Assembly (NCBI GenBank): GCA_947034895.1 | Contig: OX344765.1 | Location: 41,855,001-41,919,000 of the forward strand | Source: Rhytidiadelphus loreus | Taxonomy: Eukaryota; Streptophyta; Bryopsida; Hypnales; Hylocomiaceae | Length of the DNA stretch: 64,000 nucleotides | Direction: 5' to 3' | Shown here: positions 24,401 to 36,227 of the stretch, piece after piece | Position numbering within the stretch: the first letter of the stretch is position 1 | Layout of the letters: the number at the start of each line of letters is the position of its first letter | The notes under the pieces: generated by a model | What the model saw: the letters and a program-made list of their open reading frames with translations, nothing else | The model's database searches: none | Told to the model about the DNA's origin: nothing | Program-made: the position numbers and the translations under genes

Positions 24401-25699
24401 TCTTATCATATAAATAGTTTGCAGGTAGACAAACAACGAATCCATAAATAATAGACACTATACACTAAGCCTAAGAATATACTCCCTCCGTCCCGAATTA
24501 CGTATCCTGTTTGGACCTCATGTTTTTTTAAGGTGTTTTGAGTAGGTCGTATGGAGGCTTTAAGGGTTTTGAGTAGGTCGTATGCTTTCTGTCAAATTTT
24601 ATTTAGGTTGCATTGAACGCATGCAATGCTTTTCATTGATTCTGGCGATATAAAATTTCTAGCTTCTGTATTTATGCTGTTCATAACATGATCGATGAAA
24701 TTGGTATCAAATGTTTTTAACAAAACTGAGGACACTTACTTCGGAACGGAGGGAATACTTAGGTACGAACAGGCTCCTCAGATGTACAGCAAACACTTTC
24801 ATTGATCCCGGTTAATTTAAAGAAAACGCCACAATCGACATATCAACAGACAACAACAAAAGAGAGCAGCAATCATCACCTTGAAAATCTTCAGCAGATG
24901 AAGGTTACGTTTGACATTGGAGGTGATCCTTCGAGGCTGAGGCTCTTGATTCTAAATAGCCAACAAATTTGCCAGGCATGTCACAATGGATAAACAGCCT
25001 GGGTGAACGGAGCATGCTACGTTCACAATATACTCGGAGATCCCCCATATAGCCCCAATAAGATAGATGCCCCAATTTCACCAGGCTCCTTAAACCATAA
25101 ATCTACAATTTCACTAAATGCCGTTCAAGTAGCAACCTTGAACCAATGTAAACTGCCACATGCTAAGATTCCATTAGTGGAAACTTTCTTGGTTTTAGCA
25201 TCTCAAGCAGGAGTCAGGAAGTTCAGAAAAAGCATAATCATCTGCATGGTTATTGAAAACTAATGCAATGCAACTCCAAAAATTACAAAATAACGTGCAT
25301 GCATTGTGTTCCATTTGCTCATGGCACTAATAAAAAAGATTCACAATTAATTCTCATCAAGTGCACTTAGGTCAAATCCTAAAATGTACTGTTGAAGGGA
25401 ACCACAGGCATTAGACCGGTATTAAGCACCTCAGAACCTCTCAGAAGAATCTGACCTAATTGAACAACATGGATCGCTCTTCACAAAATCTCTTAAAACC
25501 TCAAACGCCTGCAGGCAGCTGGAATGAACAGACAAATGAATACCTTCCCAGAAGCATACACCACAAGCAAAGAGCCGGCACGGCGAGGGGCCAAGTCCAC
25601 GTCGAAAGGAAACACCACCCGTGGAAATGCGCCATGACATCCAATCATGGCAACAACTCCCATACCAGCAGCTCCAATGCATCCCTTGCAACAGCTCAC
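21492..25699 (-). CDS. YacP-like NYN-domain protein (putative ribonuclease)
   Basis: This is a member of the plant NYN/YacP family related to bacterial Rae1/YacP endoribonucleases; plant members are probably plastid proteins. Ten exons in transcript order: 25699-25544, 24951-24880, 24363-24235, 23912-23726, 23399-23330, 22931-22877, 22675-22592, 22118-22080, 21866-21820, 21624-21492. They total 972 nt, or 323 residues. NYN marks: PVLLVDGYNMCGYW with the first acidic residue; VVCVFDAVMSKLPTHKE with the second; VDVVFSANSDSDSWIERE with two more; GCPKVWVATSDSFHQQ; and the C-terminal helix LLEHNLDPEVRDALQALK. The intron after SWIERE has a GC donor (22876-22875). The intron between 24951 and 24363 hosts a Stowaway-like MITE. 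The start at 25699 is the least certain point; the first exon (MSCCKGCIGAAG) is a weak transit-peptide candidate. Nuclease activity is inferred from the family. Confidence 0.9.
24482..24755. mobile_element. Stowaway-like MITE, 274 bp, TSD TA
   Basis: The left end CTCCCTCCGTCCCGAATTACG and the right end TTCGGAACGGAGGGAA are inverted with a few mismatches, flanked by TA. CTCCCTCCGT is the typical Stowaway (Tc1/mariner) terminus. It sits in intron 2 of the YacP-like gene. Confidence 0.8.
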
Positions 25700-26352
25700 A
25701 ATCCCACACCTCTACGTCCTTCCCATGAACGCGAGCATCCAGACCCCAACATTGCTCTCCAATTCAGTCCAATCCAGCTCAATTCAGTCGTAATCAAGTC
25801 AAATTCAGGGGAGGCAAGGGTGACTTGAAAATCGGTTGCGCAACACAGAAAATGGCAGAATCCTCGCTCATGAATGCCATGTGAAGATGCGAACTACGAA
25901 TTCTGAAGACATAATTACAATGTGCGCACGAATTGAACTCTAAATTCACCAAGGCATTCGGAATTTCTGCGCACATCAGTCAACACGTCAAAAGAATTTC
26001 CTTGAAAATCTGATGATGGAATTGAAACCCGAAAGAATCGAATCCCTCCGTTAAAAGCGCAATGTTCGTAAGACACTGGAGCTCTCCACCAGAAGCTCTC
26101 CACGTCGCGGATTGCGAATTTGCGACGCCATTGGACTTATCGCATGCGCTTCTCCACCACCAACTTCCATGCCCAGGTGCTGATTTCCCCATTGATGCTC
26201 ACACTGCGGAGCTGACGGGTGCGGAACCGTGCGGAGAATCGAGCGGAGAATCGAGTGGCCATCCATGCTGGATACAGTACTCAGCTAACGTAAAGGACGG
26301 AACCCATGACCGTGTGGAAAGTTCCTCACTCTGTATCCTCCATTTCTTTGCT
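25700..26352. other. 5' flank of the YacP-like gene
   Basis: The composition is balanced and fits the promoter and 5' UTR of the minus-strand gene. Frames here run open on both strands but show no family features. A short direct repeat of GCGGAGAATCGAG occurs near 26231-26255. Confidence 0.4.
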
Positions 26353-26630
26353 ATAAGGTAGTATGCTGTTAAATGGCACCTGACCTTAAAGCGCCATCTA
26401 GAAGGTTTGTACATTTCGAATTTCAGTTATGTACCTATTTGGATGGAGCGCTTTCAGAAACGAACTTTGACCCTTAAAATTTTTTGCATACAATATCCAA
26501 ATGTGGCGTTCTTTGGTGCATTGGAACCTCCTTTCACTTGCCAACATGGATATGTGAAAATTTGACCAGTTTCATAATAGCAACTAGGCTCAGTAGTAAA
26601 AAGCGACGGTTTTGGGTGTACCCACCTTAT
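26353..26630 (+). repeat. dispersed repeat B, copy 1 (278 bp)
   Basis: It runs from ATAAGGTAGTATGCTGTTAA to GGGTGTACCCACCTTAT. A highly similar copy lies in opposite orientation at 37897-38174, and partial relatives lie at 35.64-35.83 kb and at the start of the window. Both ends begin ATAAGGT, which suggests a short-TIR element. Confidence 0.7.
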
Positions 26631-28592
26631 ATGAGTGAATTTTTTTTGGTTTAGGGTTAAGATGAAATCACACCTTTAGTATATGTCATAAAAAATTTAG
26701 ATGTTTGTGTGAAAATTTTAAATTATCATGAATATTTGAAGAAAAAAGGAAAAAAATTCATATCAAATTCAAAACATTGGCTTTGAAAATCTGAAAATTT
26801 TAGAATAGAAGTACATTAGGCTTACACTGTAAAATGTATTTGTGGTATAAAGAATTTTTTTGTGTCACTCCATATCTAAAAATGTGGTTATAGATCCTCA
26901 ATTTTGAACTTCAATGAAATGCTTTTTTTCCGAAATTTTCCAAGTGGAGTAGAAACTAAACTTTGAAAGCTTTGTCTTCTTTTAATTTTTCTTGGAAGCA
27001 AAAGAAATCATTTTGAATGTCAAAATCAAGTTTTAAGGAAAAAAAACACTTCAAGTATTGGAATATACTATACAAATTGAGAAGCTTTCAAGTGTGTCAA
27101 TTGACTATTTATGGGGCATACTTGATGAGCAAGGGTAGGGGACAAGAATTTTGAAGGCACTTCAAAAATAGATTTAACTAAACTTTTAGTGTGCATGGGT
27201 ACAAATTGCTCTAAAATTTCATCATTTTTTAACTCAATTTATATAAAATTTGTCAAGCTACTTTGTTCCCATGTATCTCATGTATATTCACAAAATAAGT
27301 CCCTACGTATCTTATATATATTGACAAAAAAAATGTTTGCTTTGTAGAAAGATGACCAATGCATTATAGAGATGGGGCAATAGGAGGTACAACAATTTCT
27401 AAGGCTTATGTAAATTAGGACATAAAAGAATTTAAAAAAATTTCATTGTGAAGTGAAATGCACCAATCAATCTTTTCCCAAGTACACTTCAAACCTCATT
27501 TAAGCATTATAAAACAATTTCTTCAAAACTTGGTCAACTAATGAGATGTGGAAAGTCAAATTAGCTTTCAAATCCAAAAATCCATTTGTGACTTAGAATC
27601 CAAGTGAAAGAGGATACTTAACAATGCATTAATTGGACAACACATGAATAAGGTATGATTTTTTAAAGTATTGTGTCTCTATATGTAAAAAAAATTGACT
27701 TTGGGAATCAATTCTAGACTCCCATAGGTTCTCATGTTTTGATTGTGTATATTGTGCATAATCAATATCTAGTTTTATATCATTTTTTGGCCTAAGTGTA
27801 GGTATTGCTTTGGGAAAGTGATGATTGTGGATGCACATACCTTTGTTCGTTCCTATTGATATGTAAAAAGAGTACATGGCGTTAACAATCCATGTTAGTA
27901 CATAGCAAATATTTGTATATTTATTAAAATTTTGGATGGAAATATGCTTGTCATTTATATAGAATAGAAATATAAATTCATTCACTTTTAGTAAAAATTG
28001 GCAACAAGAAAATGAGTTTTGGATTGAAAGATAGTTGTAAGTCCAAAAGACTCAACTACATATATTATTTGCACACAATGAACGTGGTTAGCCTATACAT
28101 ATTTCATAGTATGAGATAGAAACCTAGATTGTACTAGATTGCAATTTGCAATTTGCACGGCATATTTAGTGAGGGTTGTGAAGGCATAGATTATTAATTT
28201 TAATCCATTAATTGTCAAAATCTTGAGATTACTTAGATACTTCAATTCATGGAGCACAATTGATCACTTTGTTATGGTAAGGTTGGAATATCTGGGAGTA
28301 AGTTGATTACTAAGGAATTTGCTTGGGGATAATTTTCCAATTCCAATGAGGCTTGGAGATGAACTAGACTACTTTCATCACTAAAATGAATGCCAATCAA
28401 TAGAGAAAGTTTGTAGCATTAGAAGATATTATGGGCCACGGGAAGGCCGTTTCAGACTTGTTCCCCTGGTTGTGAACTAGATGTACGCAATCAAAATTAA
28501 AAATAATTTTTAAAAAAAAATATAATATTCAAATACTAAAATAAAAACTAAAAATTAAAAATTAAAAATTAAAAAAAAATTAAATATTAAAA
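26631..28592. other. AT-rich spacer
   Basis: No gene is seen. Around 28495-28590 is an A/T block with 'attaaaa' repeats, immediately before the hairpin at 28593. Confidence 0.5.
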
Positions 28593-28623
28593 TCTGATGT
28601 GGCCGAACTTCGGCCACATCAGA
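28593..28623. repeat. perfect 15-bp GC-containing hairpin
   Basis: TCTGATGTGGCCGAA, one C, then TTCGGCCACATCAGA: a perfect stem with a 1-nt loop in an otherwise AT-rich setting, following a long A/T tract. Confidence 0.85.
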
Positions 28624-30496
28624 CTGCGCATGTAGCTGAATTCATAAAGTTAGGGAACTCAGGGAACTCACAACCATCTACACCAACTGAATTTCCCCTA
28701 ATGATCATTTGCGAAGGCGGTAGTAGGACCCTCGACAAGACATGCAACACAAATTGTGGTTGGAGTTTGTTTTCCTTGGTGACATAGCCCGTCAAAAAAC
28801 TTTCCTATGAAGAGACAATATGCTTCAACAATAAAGGAAAGATTGTGGATATGAACATCTTTTGAAAAAATTACCAATGGTATGTGTGCCTACCCATACT
28901 GCCAACTTACATTAGAGAGGATTTATCCTTTGTAGACATCAAATAGAAAATGAGCTTTGGTAGACAAGCCAATGCCATTTGATGGATGAGTGGACAGCCA
29001 TTAGTTAACAAATGTTTGATGGATTGACAAATAAATTGGCAAACAAGTAGATGACTTTTAGAAGATGGAAAATGACTTATGGTGGATGGATGAAGCAAGG
29101 ACAAATAGGCATTCTGACCAAAAAAATAAGAAAGAGGCAAAAATGTGATAAATGGCAAGTTGACAAATTAGAGAAAGATAGGTTCACCTACCTACCTACT
29201 TAGCTAGCTAGCTAGCTAGCTACCTACCTAGCTAGCTTGCTAAAATTAAGCAAAAAAGTCATGTATGCATGTCTTTATGTGTCAAAAGTACAATTCTGGA
29301 TGGAAATGGTTATATGTATGAGAATGTCTTAGTATATTTACCATAATAAAAATTATCATAAAAAATCACAAACATAATAATTAGTTATAAATCAATAATT
29401 AAATGGTAATGATAAGAAAATATTTATTAAAATAATGGATCATCATAGATCATAAATAGATTAATCATAATAATAATGAAAAAATAATGAAAAATATTAA
29501 TAATTACTAAAAATACTTATTAAAGTATAAAATAAAATTCTACTCAACACCTACAATTTAAAAAATCCCATCCCCTACAAGAAACATATATAGATTCAAA
29601 CAAATTATCAGGCAAATTATCAATGTTGCAAATCTGCACATTCCTAACATTTTATGAGAAGATTTATCTAAAGATAAGAAAGAAATATACTTTTAAAAGT
29701 TACCCATTCTTCACAAGCCATTTCACTCACTCTCTAATCTCACTGGAGCAAAAGTATTTTGAAAATATCATAATAATGAAAAAGAAAAATAATTATAAAA
29801 GAAAAATATTAATCATTATTGAGAATGCTTATTAACCTCTAAATGACCATTGTCCCTTTGGGGGACAAATAGGATTTTGGGTAGGTACATACATGGTGAA
29901 TTTTTATCATGTTTTTTTGAATTTTTTATTGAAGATAGAAAACTAATTAGCTTCATGGGATTTTTTTTTTTTTTTCAATCAATGCATGGGAACAAAAGTT
30001 ATGCCCAAATAAGCACAAAACAGAGGAGAAGGGATCAGGGGGCTTCTTTTGATAATAGCCTTAGCACCCACTAATTTTAAATGGTCACCTAAAATTAGTT
30101 GGAACATAATTTTGAAATCCCCTTCTTTAGTTGAAAACTTAATTTAGCACCTTCTAATTTAAATTGATTATCTTGAATTAGCATTATTTACTAAAGATGA
30201 TATAATTAGTGCCAAGATCTTCATCCAATACATGTATTAGCTATTTATAGGAAATATCTCTACCAATACACCAAAAATTCATCATAGTAAAAAAGTGAAT
30301 AACTTATTTTGAGGGGGGATCACTTGTCTACTTCACCCATACAACTCACTATATGAACTTTTAATCAATAGCTTGTCTCCTAGTGTGTAAAAGCAAAAAA
30401 GGATTCCATAATTTATTATACCCAATCTACTAATAGTAAATAAATTGTAGTATATAGTATGACAACTAAGCAAATTTAGTCATGGCAAAAAATATA
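28624..30496. other. AT-rich spacer
   Basis: I see nothing coding. It contains the tetranucleotide array listed separately and many TAATAA-type runs. Confidence 0.5.
29187..29238. repeat. (CTAC)n/(GCTA)n microsatellite
   Basis: Tracts of CTAC and then about six GCTA units, followed by more CTAC and GCTA units. Confidence 0.85.
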
Positions 30497-30712
30497 CACT
30501 AGAAGAAACCCGCGTTTTAGGTTACGTTTTGTAATTTTCTAAAAAATATTTTAGATGACGTCCATTGCAACAAACCCATGTTTTTATGTCAACATTGATG
30601 TTATGTTGAACATATTATTGACATAAAACATAGGTTTGTTGCAATAGACGTCACCTAAAATCCATTTAAAAAAATTACAAAACGTAACCTAAAATGCAGG
30701 TTTGTTACAGTG
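30497..30712. mobile_element. CACTA-type fold-back MITE, 216 bp, TSD ATA
   Basis: It starts CACTAGAAGAAACCCGCG and ends GCAGGTTTGTTACAGTG, flanked by ATA. The arms are inverted nearly throughout. The interior is related to the copy at 45441 (shared 'gacgtccattgcaacaaacc'). Confidence 0.8.
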
Positions 30713-32520
30713 ATAAAGTTAGGTCTAAGCATTGATTGCACACCAATTTCATCCAAAATTGGTGGATGTTCAAGGTTATGACTTTTGATGTATGAGTGTT
30801 AGTGCTTTAACTTAATATACCTTATATCAAATTGTAATAGCTTTAGTTTGACATATTTTATCTTGCTTATAATGCAATTTACATATTTGAGTTAATCTCT
30901 ATAAGAATAGACATATCAAAAAGATTTGTTGTAAAGTCTAGCATGACATATTGGATAATCTAAAATCCAACATTGTTGTGAATTTCATATTATTGTAAAC
31001 AAAAAGTTGGTAGCTCACACATGTCCCACTTTTTATTTTACTCCTTACATTTTGCTAGATAGCAAAATTTTGGATGGCATTTTCAATTTTTTCAAATTTT
31101 TTGTCAAGTAAATCACTTTTTCATCTCCAAATGATGGATGACTAGTAAGAAATAGATAAATTCATCAAAACTAAAAGGGTAAAATACAACACATGAAGAT
31201 GAAAAATGATTTCTATCCAATAAAGGCTACCCAATGGATATTCTTGTTGCCACTTGAGAGAAGTTTCATAATACCAATTTAGAAAGAACAATTAACCTTG
31301 AAATAAACAGACTAGCTAGTCACTATGAATATCATCCTTTGGGCATACCAAGTGAATCATTTGCTTTAAAAATATCCAAAAGAACTCATTGGAGGTCAAA
31401 CTATTGTGCAAGACCTCCCCTTTTCGTACAAATTCCAAGGATGAACATCTGTTTTAAAAAGCAAGGATTCTCTTTCATCCATCGGCCACTGTTTCGCACT
31501 AGTTGGCCCCTGCCAGCGTCCTTACTCAGGGTTAAAGTCAGGCGGAGAATGCATCAATGGTTGGGCCCTCCCGGCCTTTGCTGCAACACGTTTGTAATGC
31601 AATTCGTCATTGTGAAACTTGCTAGAGATGATCGATAAGCTAAAGCTAAAGGTAATGACTAGGAAGAATCGGTACCAGGCCAATCTGATTTCTCAGGTTC
31701 AAAAGCATGGAGAATATTCCTGCGATACTTCAAGCACAAACGGTACGTACCACTCGATATTCACAGCAGATGATAATCTCCCGCATTCTGTAGGTTGCTT
31801 GATCTTTCACAACATTGCGGAATATGATTCAGACTTTGCACTTCTGGCACATGAAGAGCATGTCTTTCAATACACTGAATACAGGCTGTTCATTTCCAGA
31901 TCTTTGATTCACGTACAATGATGGGAATTTTAGTGAATGATCGATGATCTACATTCAAGTTGATGGAAACTTGAATCTGCAACTTGGTGAAACATTCATT
32001 TACAATGTCAAACGTGCATTCGTTGGTGTTCAAGGATTTTTCCGAGTCGGTGTTCTGCTAGTGGTCGAATTTATTACATGTACAGTACAGAGGAGTAGAT
32101 CATGAAAGAAAGATCGGAAAAGCACCGACACAGGATAACTATGCAACCACCGAAATGGAGGATTGGTGGACGACTTTCAGGGACAGTCAAATGATTGATC
32201 ACTGGTGCATCGTTCAATCGAAACAGTATATATATTGAATTATATATGTTGTATGTGGACAAGTCCGAATGTCCAAACAACATGCAAAAAACATGTGAAA
32301 GACCCAGAAGATACAATTTGAGATGAACCTAGCCAAATCTGTGTGTCCTGTTGGAAGGAGATTTATTCCTCGGACACCTGCTCAGTCGCCTCCAACCAAA
32401 TCAGAGTTGCTATAGGAATTGAAGAGTGCAACTCCTGCCACAAACTCACGATGCACAAACTATCTTATGTATATATATATATGGCTACGTCCTGTACCCC
32501 CCAAACGATTAATTAATCGT
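30713..32520. other. spacer and NDPK 3' flank
   Basis: AT-rich to about 31330. From 31390 to 32520 the composition is more balanced, with two unrecognised open frames (31339-31638 and 31619-31921). This part may include the NDPK 3' UTR, but I cannot support another gene. Confidence 0.35.
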
Positions 32521-34452
32521 TTACTTCTCGTAGATCCAAGGATGGATGGCACTCTTCCAATCGATGATGCCCTCAGGGAACCAAAGAGCAATCGCCTTCT
32601 TGGCCTTCTCAGCATCGTCACTTCCGTGAATGAGGTTCCTAGACAGAACAGGAAAACGATGGGGTTCAACAACTGACAGCAACAACAATTCACAAGCAAG
32701 GGATTCCTCCTCCAAAACCAATGGCTATTGAAAGATGCAACAAAAGCAATTTATAGTTACACTTTCAATAAAACAACAGGGGTATCGATCCTTAAATTCA
32801 ACACTATTTCAGAACCATGATTGAACCATCAAAAATTGCTTGTCAACACCTATTTGTAGCAGTATTCACTGTTAGGCTGACCCCTAGTTTACACTGTAAC
32901 AAGGCTAGCACCCGGTCTCATTTTGCATGAATTTAAGGATAATCTAGGAAAACATCCTGGCATGGGAAATTAAAGTATCGGAACTGTGTCAAAAGAAAGG
33001 ATGAGCTAGTCACGTCATACCTGTTAACGTCAATGCAGTGATCTCCACGAACGGTTCCAGCCTCGCAGGCAGCAGGGTCGGCGAGTCCAATGATCTTGTG
33101 ACCGGTGACAGCAGCGTCCTTACCTTGCCAAACCATGGCAACCACTGGCCCAGATGTAACATAGTGGATCAGAGTCGGAAAGTAGGACTGCTTGGAATGT
33201 TCAGCGTAGTGCTTCTCAGCGAAGGCACGCCCCACGTGGACCATCTTCATGGCTGTCGCACAATACAGATAAACATCAAAAAACGTAGAATATGAAAGTC
33301 GATCGTAATTAAGACAACATAATCAGAGAATCACTCAGCTAAAGAAAAGCTTGCAAGTTTATTCAATATTAAGTCCAATTGCAGGCAGGAGATAAATCAT
33401 TCCCAGCACTATTTAATGGCATTTATAAGCTGATGACTGGCCTCTCTAGCTACGCAAGTCCTGAATGCACAGCAAATTAAGAGATCAGGGAGAGCCGAGG
33501 TACATCGTTCACATCATTCCTCAGTGGTCAATAAAAGTTCTCGTCACTCCTCACTGCTGCTTTTTTATATGCAGTAGGAAAATTGAAATTTGATTATAAG
33601 AAAAGAAAACATACGATGCAACATCATTACTCAACGGTGGACGAAAACTTCTAAACCATTCCATTCCAAGCTAGCAAATGACTTTTATCAAGACAGGCTG
33701 ACAAAATAAACACTCTAGAGTCTAGAGCGAGCGATTACATGCGCATGAAGAGTGCATGGATGAATTGATTAATAAAATGCAGAGATTGGCAAAGATTTCA
33801 TGCTCAAGGTGTAACTATAAGTTCTGCAAAAAGACAATAAAATTCTTTCTGCAAGGGTGTTCAGACCGTTAATTTCTTGAGAGAACTATAATCACTGTCC
33901 ATGACAAGAAGGCTTTTCATCGCTTCAACACAGAAGCGATGTCAGGGAAAGATTGTTGACCAGATCTATCGTCCACATCATTGTTCAAATATCGAAATTT
34001 CTCGCAACCTCTTCAAAGAAGAAACCAACACGCTACACAGAAGTACTAACGCCATTGATCGAACTCTAAGCATGATCGAGCTTCGAGCATCATTGATACT
34101 CCAAGCTAGCATCCTTGAACTTCGCCGGCGATCGCTACACAAACAGAACCAATGGGAGGACAAATTCAAGAAGTGGTTCGCTACCTTTGAGGAAGAATCC
34201 TTTCTTCTCAAACCTGGTGATGATGTCTCCAACCTGCACATCCGATTCAATTTCCAAAATGTGAGAATGAGCTATAATTAATGATCGAGACACACGTACT
34301 CCATGACGGAAATCAAACCAAGTTAAAGAAGACATGAATTGAAACCCAAACAACAAAGAGAGTGAGAAGTCGGATCGGAGAGGAGGACGCACAAGGCCGC
34401 GTTGAAGGCCATCGGGCTTGATCATGATGAAGGTGCATTCGGTGTTGGCCAT
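32521..34452 (-). CDS. nucleoside diphosphate kinase (group I type)
   Basis: NDPK moves the gamma-phosphate between nucleoside tri- and diphosphates through a phosphohistidine. Four exons in transcript order: 34452-34393, 34233-34185, 33252-33021, 32638-32521. They total 459 nt, or 152 residues, the usual length. It starts [20 protein letters not shown] without a presequence, so it is probably cytosolic. The catalytic His is in NLIHGSDD. The Lys of IKPDG, the Tyr of EKHYAE, and the Arg and Asn around NRNLIHG are kept. The usual TGR is TGH and the usual TNP is ADP (GLADPAAC), so two phosphate-contacting residues differ. [10 protein letters not shown] also departs from the common G-R-N. A TATA-like TATAAGAG lies about 110 bp upstream. 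Confidence 0.93.
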
Positions 34453-34560
34453 GGCGACGGGAGTGCAGTAAGATAGCAGGACGACTGAAATAAGGAGATC
34501 AGGAAGAAACAGTAAAGAGATGGAGAGAGGCAATGTTCCAAGTGGAGCAGACAGGGGACG

Positions 34561-34568
34561 CTCTTATA
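34561..34568 (-). promoter_or_regulatory. TATA-like box of the NDPK gene
   Basis: On the minus strand TATAAGAG lies about 110 bases upstream of the ATG, followed by a pyrimidine-rich leader (CCTCTCTCCATCTC). The position fits a short 5' UTR. This is by-eye evidence only. Confidence 0.4.
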
Positions 34569-34828
34569 CTTGAGGGTGGCAGTGGGAAGCGGGAGCTGGC
34601 GTCTGTCTCTTAGACGCTGACGCCCGTTTGCGGGAACCACACATGAGCCATGCCGCTAGCCTCCTTCTCCAACATGTGCGTAAATGATCGAGTGTACATT
34701 TGATGGATGAATGATTTTGAGGACGGATGATTCTATGAAAGGCCATTCATCACTCCTCTGGACTGATTTATTGCCAGAGACACAGAAGGGGAGGAGGCTG
34801 CTTTGTATAGAACGAAGCTGCAGCACAT

Positions 34829-35522
34829 GTAAAAGCGACCATTTAAGAGCTGGTCCGCCTTTTTCATAGGCTTCTGTGTACAGAATTATTTTTCTATCAT
34901 TTTTCAGAGAAAGAGAAATTTATGTGGAACCTAACACAAGTGGTTTTGTATTTTTCCAAGTATTTTTGAATTAGTTATAAATTTTCAAAGATTTTGGACA
35001 TAGGCACCTATTTATGACCATAGGCCTCCCAAAATCCATCCACATGCAACTTGTAAGGAGATGTGCAGAAATCAAAGACAATGATTGGCTCTTGCAATAA
35101 AAAAAATTCGTCAATGCATTCAATCATTAGATGGTTTTGCAGGCCTCCAAGAGACCATTTGAGGGTTGTTCCCCTTCATTGTTCCCCCTGTAGTGAAGGA
35201 CAAACAACTTTCAGGAAAAAAAATTCAAAAAATTCAAAAATAATGATAATATTAATAAATGCAAATGCAAAAAGAAGTTGAAAAAAATAAAAATAAAAAA
35301 TTACCAAAAATGTGCTAGCAGCCTCTCGGCCACGTAGGACCGCTGAGGTGTTAGGCCAGCAATCACGTTCCTTGGGTTCTCATAGTGGTAGAACCTGTAA
35401 TCTCCCGGAGGCCCGAAAAAACATCTAATGTGCTACAATGTTCCATTTAAGGATCACCCCATCTCCATTCTTCACCTAAAAATAGGGGCAGTTTGAAGAG
35501 GATGGGTGCTTTTAGAGCATAC
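34829..35522 (+). mobile_element. TIR family A, copy 2, with internal insertion
   Basis: It matches copy 1 at 15101-15500 from AAAAGCGACCATTTAAGAGC to GGGTGCTTTTAGAGCATAC. The middle (about 35100-35440) is replaced or expanded by an unrelated segment with A-rich stretches and a GC-rich 'ctcggccacgtagg' part. The left terminus is eroded. Confidence 0.6.
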
Positions 35523-35526
35523 TACC

Positions 35527-35637
35527 TTAACCCCTTTAGGATCACATTTTCAGATTTCAGACTTTAATGTGAGTTAGACTGTAATTTACGACGTAGTATA
35601 CAAAAGCGTACACTTGCTAACATCCTAAAGGGGTTAA
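35527..35637. mobile_element. 111-bp TTAA/CCCC element with perfect TIR
   Basis: The ends CCTTAACCCCTTTAGGAT and ATCCTAAAGGGGTTAAGG are perfectly inverted over 18-19 bp, and TTAA lies just outside the CCCC ends on both sides. It is too short to code. Confidence 0.65.
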
Positions 35638-35830
35638 GGTGGGTGCCCCCCAAATCGTCAGTTTTGGCTATTGTGCCTAATTACTATTATAATATTGGTC
35701 AAACTTTCATATTTCCTTATTGGCAAGTGAAAGGAGGTTCCAATGCACCAAAGAACATGACATTGGATACTATATGCGAAAGTTATGTAGGAACAAAGTT
35801 TTATTCCAAAATAACTTCTTCCATAATTAA
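35636..35830 (-). repeat. dispersed repeat B, partial copy
   Basis: It begins AAGGTGGGTGCCCCCCAAAT and continues through 'aggttccaatgcaccaaaga' and 'atgcgaaagttatg', matching the inner part of the 278-bp repeat. The far end is not recognisable. Confidence 0.5.
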
Positions 35831-36227
35831 TTTTGTAGATGTACATAGAGTGAAGATGGTGGTTTAGGGTCAGTGGCACATTTGAGACTAACTTCATTCA
35901 CAAAGTGAGTTAGTGCTACAAGGACAAAGACTCTCATATTGTAGTTGCTTGTTTGATTAGTGCATATGATATTGATTTACCAAATTTACATAGTGTTAAA
36001 TTTTGCAGGTTGAAATATAATTATATTTTATTAATTTCCACCAAAAATAATTGAAGGAACATTAATTTTGGTAAGAAACATTGATTTTGAGCTCTTAGTA
36101 CTATGACAAAGATGTAGTAGAATGTATCAATGTTGAAGGGAAATGCCAAGTTAGAGTAGTAGCACGAGTAGTAGCATTATTGTTGAATGTCAATAGTAAA
36201 AAGCGAAAGCATGATTGCAAAACACAT

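Noticed and set aside
25915..26414. Several overlapping frames on both strands upstream of the YacP-like gene
   Set aside because: Mutually overlapping and without motifs; this is more likely promoter and 5' UTR sequence.
29187..29238. Short regular repeats that could suggest a CRISPR array
   Set aside because: It is a tetranucleotide microsatellite with no spacers, in a eukaryotic genome.
31339..31921. Two overlapping 100-codon frames near 31.5 kb
   Set aside because: No domain, splice context or codon pattern supports a gene; they may be NDPK 3' flank.
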